Shown piece by piece: positions 11,174 to 15,355 of a DNA stretch of 15,355 nt (positions are counted from its first letter, which is position 1; every line of letters begins with the position of its first letter). A model generated the notes under the pieces. The model was given only the letters and a program-made list of their open reading frames with translations, ran no database searches and was not told the DNA's origin. The stretch is from positions 1 through 15,355 of the forward strand of contig JAURGL010000031.1 of NCBI GenBank assembly GCA_030833825.1, in the 5' to 3' direction. Source of the DNA: Vulcanococcus sp. SFB_649D_100_25 (GTDB lineage: Bacteria; Cyanobacteriota; Cyanobacteriia; PCC-6307; Cyanobiaceae). The translations under genes were made by a program, and so were the position numbers.

Positions 11174-12085
11174 TCATTCAGCCTGAAGCTGCTCCCGGGC
11201 CACCGCCAGAGCCCTCAGGGCCTCATCACTGATCTGGGGGTAATGCAAATCAAGTCCATGCAGGCTGTGAATCACTGCGGCAGCCACCACAAGGCGGGAA
11301 AACCACTTGCGATCCGCCGGCACCACATACCAGGGAGCCTGTTCCGTTGCCGTGGCACGAATCATCTCCTCATAGGCCTGCATGTAGTGATCCCAATGGG
11401 CCCGTTCACGGATATCGGCGGCTGAGAACTTCCAGTGTTTTCGTGGATTGTTCAGGCGCTCGAGAAAGCGACGCTTCTGCTCAGCCTTTGAAAGGTGCAG
11501 AAAGAACTTCCGCACCAAAAAACCATTGGCACTGAGATAGGCCTCGTAATGACGGATCTCCTCAAAGCGCTGCTGCCAAATGCCTGGGGTTCGGACTGAC
11601 GGGGGCAGGGATTGGCGATCAAGCAACTCGGGATGGACCCGGACCACCAGGGTTTCCTCGTAATAGCTGCGGTTGAAGATCCCAATGCGACCCCGCTCCG
11701 GCAAACACTGATTGACCCGCCAGAGGTAGTCGTGATCGAGCTCGACAGCCGAGGGGGCCTTGAAGGACGTCACCTGGCAACCCTGAGGATTCACTCCGCT
11801 CATCACATGTTTGATCGTCCCGTCCTTCCCGGCCGCATCCATGGCCTGAAACAGCAACAGGACCCCCCAGGAGTTCTGGGCATAGAGCTTTTGCTGGAGC
11901 TCTGAAAGCATCTGCACGCCCTGCTCCAGGGCGGCTTTGGCGCCGCGTTTGTCCCCGGCGAGATCCAGGGTGCCGCCGGGATCCACATCCTTGAGGCGAA
12001 ACGTCTCTCCGCAACTCACCCGAAAGGGCGCACTGATCGCTTCACACCGCTCCAGCGCCTCGGAGTTGATCAGATCTGAAGCCAT
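11174..12085 (-). CDS. ppk2: polyphosphate kinase 2, class III-like (polyP:AMP/ADP phosphotransferase)
   Basis: 303 residues, single PPK2 domain. The N-terminal FRVSCGETFRLKDVDPGGT is typical of the class III branch that phosphorylates both AMP and ADP with polyphosphate. Walker A is MDAAGKDGT (82-90), Walker B FNRSYYEE (137-144), and the lid motif is RKHWKFSAADIRERAHWD (215-232); WYVVPADRKWFSR follows. The chain of motifs is complete, so the enzyme should be active in the cytosol, linking polyphosphate to the nucleotide pool. A stable hairpin (12097-12118) lies 11 bases before ATG 12085. The class III assignment comes from motif likeness, not from a tree. Confidence 0.9.
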   Translation of the reverse strand: MASDLINSEALERCEAISAPFRVSCGETFRLKDVDPGGTLDLAGDKRGAKAALEQGVQMLSELQQKLYAQNSWGVLLLFQAMDAAGKDGTIKHVMSGVNPQGCQVTSFKAPSAVELDHDYLWRVNQCLPERGRIGIFNRSYYEETLVVRVHPELLDRQSLPPSVRTPGIWQQRFEEIRHYEAYLSANGFLVRKFFLHLSKAEQKRRFLERLNNPRKHWKFSAADIRERAHWDHYMQAYEEMIRATATEQAPWYVVPADRKWFSRLVVAAAVIHSLHGLDLHYPQISDEALRALAVAREQLQAE

Positions 12086-12096
12086 GGTGGGAGCGC

Positions 12097-12118
12097 GGTT
12101 GGGGCACTGCCCACAACC
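12097..12118 (-). promoter_or_regulatory. hairpin just before the ppk2 start
   Basis: GGTTGGGG (12097-12104) and CCC-A-CAACC (12110-12118) form eight pairs with one bulged A and a five-base loop CACTG. It would sit 11 to 33 bases before the ppk2 ATG in the mRNA. No Shine-Dalgarno is seen between it and the start, so it may affect translation or mRNA life, or be an operator in the divergent promoter with 12196. Confidence 0.35.
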
Positions 12119-12195
12119 TGTCCAGAGAGCTCACGACTGTCAGCACTGCCAAACCGGCGCAACCTCAGCACAATCGTGATGACCGCAGAGATCCC

Positions 12196-12525
12196 ATGCC
12201 CGGCAAACGCCATCTCGTCGGCTACTTGGTCTTAGCCCTGAGCGGGTTGTCAGCCCAAGCAGCAGAGCCCCTGCTGGGGAAGCTTCAGCTGGCCGTCCAA
12301 GCCTGTGGAAGCCTGAGCAGCAGGAACGCCTGTCAGGACGTCCGCACGCTCGTGTCGCAGATCCAGGGACAGGCGAACTACGCGAACGCCTCTCACCTCT
12401 GCAAGGAAGAGCTCACGGAGCTGCAGGATCTCCTCACCCTCTTCAAAGAGCGCGATGCGGTGCCCAACGAACTGATGTCCTCCGGCTGGGATGTGCAACA
12501 GGCCTGCAGCCCGTTCCAGCTCTGA
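12196..12525 (+). CDS. secreted four-Cys protein, family A
   Basis: 109 residues. Signal peptide of about 22 residues (basic start, LVLALSGLSAQAA), then a helical mature part with cysteines at C-x8-C-x22-C-x34-C, matching the 9169 protein in length and spacing. SRNACQDVRTLVSQIQGQA and KEELTELQDLLTLFKERD are clear helices. Likely a small periplasmic disulfide protein. It is divergent from ppk2 across a 110-bp gap. Function unknown. Confidence 0.65.
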   Translation: MPGKRHLVGYLVLALSGLSAQAAEPLLGKLQLAVQACGSLSSRNACQDVRTLVSQIQGQANYANASHLCKEELTELQDLLTLFKERDAVPNELMSSGWDVQQACSPFQL

Positions 12526-12612
12526 ACAACGCGGTCACCCGAAAAACTGGATTTCGGTTCCCAGGAGAAAAACATTCCCGCCTAGTTGTCGTCAGCTCTG
12601 CTGCCGCAACCC

Positions 12613-13161
12613 ATGGCCCGATGCCTGTCGTCTCCGGCAGCAACCCTGCTGATGCTCTGCGGCCTGCTCGCAGCTCCAGGCCTTACCAGTCCCAAGGCAA
12701 GCGCCCAGGAGCTGGCCCTCACCAGGGAGGTGCGCCTCACCTTTGAGCGCACCGATCGGCATCTCAGCCGCACCGGTGACCCGATCTGGGATCTGCGGGT
12801 TGAGATCCCCGGTGAGCCCGTGCGCCATTTCGAGGCGGTCAGTGGTCGCGCTGACAGGCAAAGGGCCAACCGCCATCAGATGGGCAGCGAAGCCCCTCTT
12901 CCCCAGGGCCACTACGCGATTGGGGCCATTGAGCCCCTGGGCAGGCAGGACCCCACTGAGCTGGGCCCGATCTGGATCGGCATTGAACCCCTCTTCCCCA
13001 CGGGGAGACGCGTCCTGGGGATCCACCTCGACCCCAGTGCCGGGATCAACTGGAACAGCGGCACCGGTGGCTGCATCGGCCTGATTCGTCGCGCCGACAT
13101 GCTCAGCCTTGCCGAGCTGGTGAAGCGCAGCCACGCCCAGACCCTGGTGGTGAACAACTGA
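12613..13161 (+). CDS. exported L,D-transpeptidase-like (YkuD-type) protein
   Basis: 182 residues. A signal peptide of about 31 residues (MARCLSSPAATLLMLCGLLA, ending SAQE) leads to a strand-rich domain. VLGIHLDP with H138, and the motif GTGGCIGLI with C154, give the His-x15-Cys arrangement of L,D-transpeptidases, which crosslink peptidoglycan or attach proteins to it. The usual Ser-His-Gly-Cys-Ile/Val-Arg is changed to Thr-Gly-Gly-Cys-Ile-Gly: the Cys is kept, the His before Gly and the Arg after are lost, so activity or substrate may differ. TTG 12586 would add nine residues before the signal peptide; ATG 12613 is preferred. It follows the four-Cys gene by 87 bp. Confidence 0.65.
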   Translation: MARCLSSPAATLLMLCGLLAAPGLTSPKASAQELALTREVRLTFERTDRHLSRTGDPIWDLRVEIPGEPVRHFEAVSGRADRQRANRHQMGSEAPLPQGHYAIGAIEPLGRQDPTELGPIWIGIEPLFPTGRRVLGIHLDPSAGINWNSGTGGCIGLIRRADMLSLAELVKRSHAQTLVVNN

Positions 13162-13255
13162 GGCTGTGGTCAAAAGCAGCTGACGTTGCTACAGCTGGAA
13201 TGCCGCCGAGGTGGAATAGCGGCCACCAGCGCTCCACTGGTTTCAGCCGGCGGTA

Positions 13256-13318
13256 GTGGTCACCTCAATGGGTACCACTCCTCACACCCCCCGACCCCGC
13301 TGCAATGCGGGGTTTTTT
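13256..13318 (+). ncRNA. yfr1: Yfr1 small regulatory RNA
   Basis: The ultra-conserved single-stranded motif ACTCCTCACAC of Yfr1 lies at 13277-13287. Before it is a 5' hairpin GTGGT-C-ACC (13256-13263 region) with GGTACCAC (13271-13278); after it comes the terminator stem CCCCGC (13295-13300)/GCGGGG (13307-13312) and six T (13313-13318). This is the complete Yfr1 layout of about 60 nt. Yfr1 is found across cyanobacteria and pairs through its CU-rich motif with mRNAs such as those of porins. The 5' end is uncertain by several bases and I see no strong promoter. Confidence 0.85.
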
Positions 13319-13345
13319 ATGGGTTCAGGGGATCGCTGGCCATCG

Positions 13346-13380
13346 AGCAGTTTGCTTCAGATGGCAGCAAACACTCTGCT
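13346..13380 (+). repeat. hairpin upstream of 13421
   Basis: AGCAG-TTTGCT (13346-13356) pairs with AGCAAA (13366-13371) and, across a four-base bulge CACT, with CTGCT (13376-13380): eleven pairs around the loop TCAGATGGC. It lies 41 bases before ATG 13421, just after Yfr1, and may be part of the leader of that gene or an operator. Confidence 0.35.
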
Positions 13381-13420
13381 GATTCCCACTGTTCTCACCG
13401 GCAGAGGACAGGTTGGAAGC

Positions 13421-13633
13421 ATGAACCGATCGCAACAGCCACTGAACTACCGCGTTCGGCTGCTTTTTGAATACGAACAGAGGGCTCCTGATGACGTGTC
13501 AGGCCCCTGTTTTTGCAGTTTGGAAGCGGCGGAACTGCATGCCAACAGCGTGTCGCAGGGCAATCACCACAGTGTGATCATTGAGAAGCTGGCGCCGGGC
13601 GGTTGCTGGTTGCAGCTGCTATCGATGTCCTGA
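13421..13633 (+). CDS. small soluble protein, unknown function
   Basis: 70 residues: a strand NYRVRLLFEYEQ, a linker with PCFC, a helix (SLEAAELHANSVSQG), a strand (HHSVIIEKLAPGG) and WLQLLSMS, so a beta-alpha-beta micro-domain. Three Cys, two in a CxC-like pair. ATG 13421 has GGA upstream; the open frame back to 13256 runs through Yfr1 and is not coding. Family not recognised. It is convergent with the gene at 13657 with 23 bp between. Confidence 0.6.
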   Translation: MNRSQQPLNYRVRLLFEYEQRAPDDVSGPCFCSLEAAELHANSVSQGNHHSVIIEKLAPGGCWLQLLSMS

Positions 13634-13656
13634 AAAGCAGCCGTTGGTTGCTAGAA

Positions 13657-13932
13657 CTAATCACAGGCTTGCGCGATCAACTGCTCTTCCAACTCGGGGG
13701 TAATCCCCCCGTAGCTGTATTCAGAACTGGGGGGGTAATCGAGATCCCGGAGCCACTCCACCAGCAGCCGACGATCACGCATCGCCACGGCGAGATCCAT
13801 CAGATCACGCCCGAGGGAACCCTCCACTTGGATGGCTTCTTCAAGAGCTTCCAACTCACTGCAAATGGCCCGATAAAGGCAATACTCGCGAAGACTGAGT
13901 TGGACAATCCGGCGGCGTTGATGATGGATCAC
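13657..13932 (-). CDS. helical acidic protein, unknown function
   Basis: About 91 residues from GTG 13932 (TTG 13950 would add six). Helices RIVQLSLREYCLYRAICSEL, EALEEAIQVEGSLGRDLMDL and RDRRLLVEWLRDLDYP, then PSSEYSYGGITPELEEQLIA. Acidic, no signal or TM helix. The start is uncertain, as neither candidate has a ribosome site. The small gene at 14004 lies upstream on the same strand (71 bp). Family not recognised. Confidence 0.55.
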   Translation of the reverse strand: MIHHQRRRIVQLSLREYCLYRAICSELEALEEAIQVEGSLGRDLMDLAVAMRDRRLLVEWLRDLDYPPSSEYSYGGITPELEEQLIAQACD

Positions 13933-14003
13933 ACCAAGGACTGTGACCAAGCCAAGGCCGCAGGGCCGGGCCTCCCTTCGATCTGCCCCAGATCCGCAGC
14001 CGA

Positions 14004-14168
14004 TCAGGCGGCGCCAAGATCCTCCCGCTTCAGCACAACGGCACCTTCAGCCAGCAAAAGGCGGTGCCGCTGCACTTCTTGATCCAGGGGGACCACAACA
14101 CTCTGGGCCCCACCGCTGGTCCAGTAGTGAAGCCTGACCTGATGGGTGACGTCTTTCTGGTTGGTCAT
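14004..14168 (-). CDS. small strand-rich protein, unknown function
   Basis: 54 residues from ATG 14168: TNQKDVTHQVRLHYWTSGGA, then QSVVVPLDQEVQRHRLLLAE and GAVVLKREDLGAA, likely a tiny beta-sheet. ATG 14192 in frame would add a hydrophobic MVAVVWFW, which looks less natural. No clear ribosome site for either. May share a transcript with 13657. Family not recognised. Confidence 0.45.
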   Translation of the reverse strand: MTNQKDVTHQVRLHYWTSGGAQSVVVPLDQEVQRHRLLLAEGAVVLKREDLGAA

Positions 14169-14318
14169 CCAGAACCAAACGACTGCAACCATTCAGCCGC
14201 AGGTTCCGGGACCTTGTCGTCGTTTCCACTACCGCCGGACGCGCTCGTTTCCGCACATCGATGACCCCGTTGTTGCTGTGGCCAAATGAGAAGCTGTCGC
14301 AAACGCCACTGATCGGTG

Positions 14319-14966
14319 ATGCCTGACGCGTCCCAACAATTGATCGATGCCTTGGAGTGGCGCTACGCCACCAAGGTTTTTGATGGGCAACGGCAGATCG
14401 ATGCGGCCACCTGGAGCACCCTTGAGCGCTCCCTCCTGCTCACCGCCTCCTCCTATGGGCTCCAGCCCTGGAAGTTCCTGGTGATCACCGATGCAGCGAT
14501 CCGCGCCGAGCTGAGACCCCACTCCTGGAACCAGAGCCAGATCACCGACTGCTCCCATCTGGTGGTGCTGCTGAAGAAGCGTCAGATCACCGCAGCGGAT
14601 GCCGACCAACTGATTCAGGCCACCGCCAGCACCCGCGGCATCGAAGCCAGTGCCCTCGATGGCTACCGGCAGATGATCCAAGTGGATCTGATCGACGGCC
14701 CCCGCAGCCAGATCATCGGGCAGTGGTCCGCCAACCAGGTGTACATCGCCTTGGGCAATCTGCTGACCAGCGCCGCCCTGCTGGGGGTCGACACCTGCGC
14801 CATCGAGGGCTTCAGCCCCCCCGAGTACGACCGGATCCTCGGCCTGGAGACGGGCGATTACCAAAGCTGCGTGGTCTGCGCCTGCGGCTATCGCAGCCAA
14901 GACGACAAGTACGCCAGCCTGAGCAAGGTCCGCTACGGCGCTGACCGCTTGATTGAACACCGCTGA
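14319..14966 (+). CDS. nitroreductase-family NAD(P)H oxidoreductase (FMN)
   Basis: 215 residues, full length for the family. RYATKVFDG (15-23) is the FMN-binding start of the fold, ASSYGLQPWKFLVI (43-56) the second FMN segment, ANQVYIALGNLLTSAALLGV the dimer-core helix, and AIEGFSPPEYDRILGL the usual Pro-rich closing segment before VVCACGYR. The enzymes are cytosolic FMN dimers that reduce nitro compounds, quinones or flavins with NAD(P)H; the natural substrate cannot be read here. GTG 14316 precedes ATG 14319 and is an equal alternative. A small membrane peptide gene follows after 11 bp. Confidence 0.85.
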   Translation: MPDASQQLIDALEWRYATKVFDGQRQIDAATWSTLERSLLLTASSYGLQPWKFLVITDAAIRAELRPHSWNQSQITDCSHLVVLLKKRQITAADADQLIQATASTRGIEASALDGYRQMIQVDLIDGPRSQIIGQWSANQVYIALGNLLTSAALLGVDTCAIEGFSPPEYDRILGLETGDYQSCVVCACGYRSQDDKYASLSKVRYGADRLIEHR

Positions 14967-14977
14967 GTCGCAATCCC

Positions 14978-15124
14978 ATGGCCAAAGCCAAAGCAGGGGC
15001 CCCCAAGCCGGCCGCCCCCGCCACGCCGTCCCCACGGACCATCAAGTTGCAGATTGCCGGGGCTGTATTCGTCCCGATGCTGGCCCTGGGCCTCTGGCTC
15101 AACAGCAAGGGGTTCTTTAACTAA
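14978..15124 (+). CDS. 48-residue single-TM peptide
   Basis: Starts at ATG 14978 after the nitroreductase: a Lys/Ala/Pro-rich front (MAKAKAGAPKPAAPATPSPR), then TIKLQIAGAVFVPMLALGLW as one TM helix and NSKGFFN. The long basic, Pro-rich N-terminus followed by one helix suggests a small thylakoid or plasma-membrane peptide with a cytoplasmic tail. Same operon as the nitroreductase by spacing. Family not recognised. Confidence 0.6.
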   Translation: MAKAKAGAPKPAAPATPSPRTIKLQIAGAVFVPMLALGLWLNSKGFFN

Positions 15125-15145
15125 GGGCCGCTAAGGCCAGCCGTT

Positions 15146-15355
15146 TCAGCAGCAGCTGGCCGCCACTGCCCCGGGGGATCTCTGAACCTCCCGATCGAAG
15201 GGGATGGCACTGCCGCAGCCTTCAAACAGGCCGTAGTGGCGCTCGAAATCGCCGATGAAGCGAAAGTGCGGGGCAAAGCGGGTTTGCTGCAGCATCCGAT
15301 AGGTGTTGCCGCACACCGGGAACACCTTCCCGGTTTCGATGCTGTGGTGCTTATC
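15146..15355 (-). CDS. arsM: C-terminal end of an ArsM-like arsenite methyltransferase (partial)
   Basis: Open to the right edge; 69 C-terminal residues are visible: DKHHSIETGKVFPVCGNTYR, then MLQQTRFAPHFRFIGDFERH and YGLFEGCGSAIPFDRE, ending in SCC. The order 'ETGKVFPVCGNT - L..TRFAPHF - GDF..HYG.F.GCG..IPF - CC' is what I recall of cyanobacterial ArsM, the S-adenosylmethionine-dependent enzyme that methylates arsenite, where Cys residues bind As(III). The SAM-binding domain lies outside the window, so the call rests on this end only; another methyltransferase of the same group is possible. It converges on the small membrane peptide gene with 21 bp between. Confidence 0.5.
   Translation of the reverse strand, partial: DKHHSIETGKVFPVCGNTYRMLQQTRFAPHFRFIGDFERHYGLFEGCGSAIPFDREVQRSPGAVAASCC

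Noticed and set aside
12592..13173. A 193-codon minus-strand frame opposite the transpeptidase-like gene
   Set aside because: No signal peptide or motif; the plus frame has a signal peptide and catalytic residues.
14229..15035. A 268-codon minus-strand frame opposite the nitroreductase
   Set aside because: Low-complexity Gly/Ala/Leu/Gln-rich translation typical of an antisense frame; the plus-strand nitroreductase motifs are clear.

Overview
The window looks like a chromosomal piece of a marine or brackish picocyanobacterium of the Synechococcus/Cyanobium type (alpha-cyanobacteria). The signs are two tandem high-light-inducible proteins (HLIPs) behind an HLR1/RpaB-type promoter element, the cyanobacterial small RNA Yfr1, a Nif11-domain peptide, no full HIP1 palindrome (GCGATCGC) that I could find, GC-rich DNA, and very many compact genes of 30-120 codons. 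I see no transposase, integrase, CRISPR array, rRNA or tRNA, so this reads as ordinary but small-gene-rich chromosome rather than a mobile island.

Layout. 1-617 has no convincing gene but is unusually dense in perfect hairpins. 618-1895 (+) holds a small orphan frame, a cytochrome b561-like membrane protein, a secreted four-Cys protein and a DUF2061-like membrane protein. 1905-2570 (-) is a run of three small genes. 2628-3311 (+) is a helix-hairpin-helix protein meeting a small minus gene tail to tail. 3505-5158 is a mosaic of very small genes with several well-formed operator or promoter-like sites. 5163-6059 (+) is a light-stress module: HLR1 element, one-TM peptide, two HLIPs, then a small protein that is a gapless paralogue of the one at 4731-4922. 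6056-6794 carries three small unknowns. 6834-7909 (-) is mreB with its own terminator. 8211-9834 (+) is another series of small genes, including the Nif11 peptide with a clear terminator. 9843-12085 (-) contains a small membrane peptide, a DUF4912 protein and a class III PPK2 polyphosphate kinase. 12196-13318 (+) holds a secreted four-Cys protein (paralogue of 9169-9525), an L,D-transpeptidase-like exported protein and Yfr1. 13421-14168 contains three small unknowns. 14319-15124 (+) is a nitroreductase followed by a small membrane peptide, and the right edge cuts a minus-strand methyltransferase that resembles arsenite methyltransferase ArsM.

Themes. Several genes act in stress and envelope physiology: HLIPs (excess light), PPK2 (polyphosphate and nucleotide phosphate balance), MreB and the L,D-transpeptidase-like protein (cell wall and shape), and the exported Cys proteins (periplasm). 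Genes are packed so tightly that two convergent pairs share stop-codon bases (CTAG at 4731-4734 and TTAA at 6056-6059). I did not find one clear undescribed multi-gene system. The best leads are the structure-dense 5' region, two previously unlinked paralogue pairs of tiny proteins, a mirrored pair of promoter-like elements between two divergent micro-genes, and the operator-like palindromes in front of several micro-genes. All functional names come from motif recognition by eye; no search was run.
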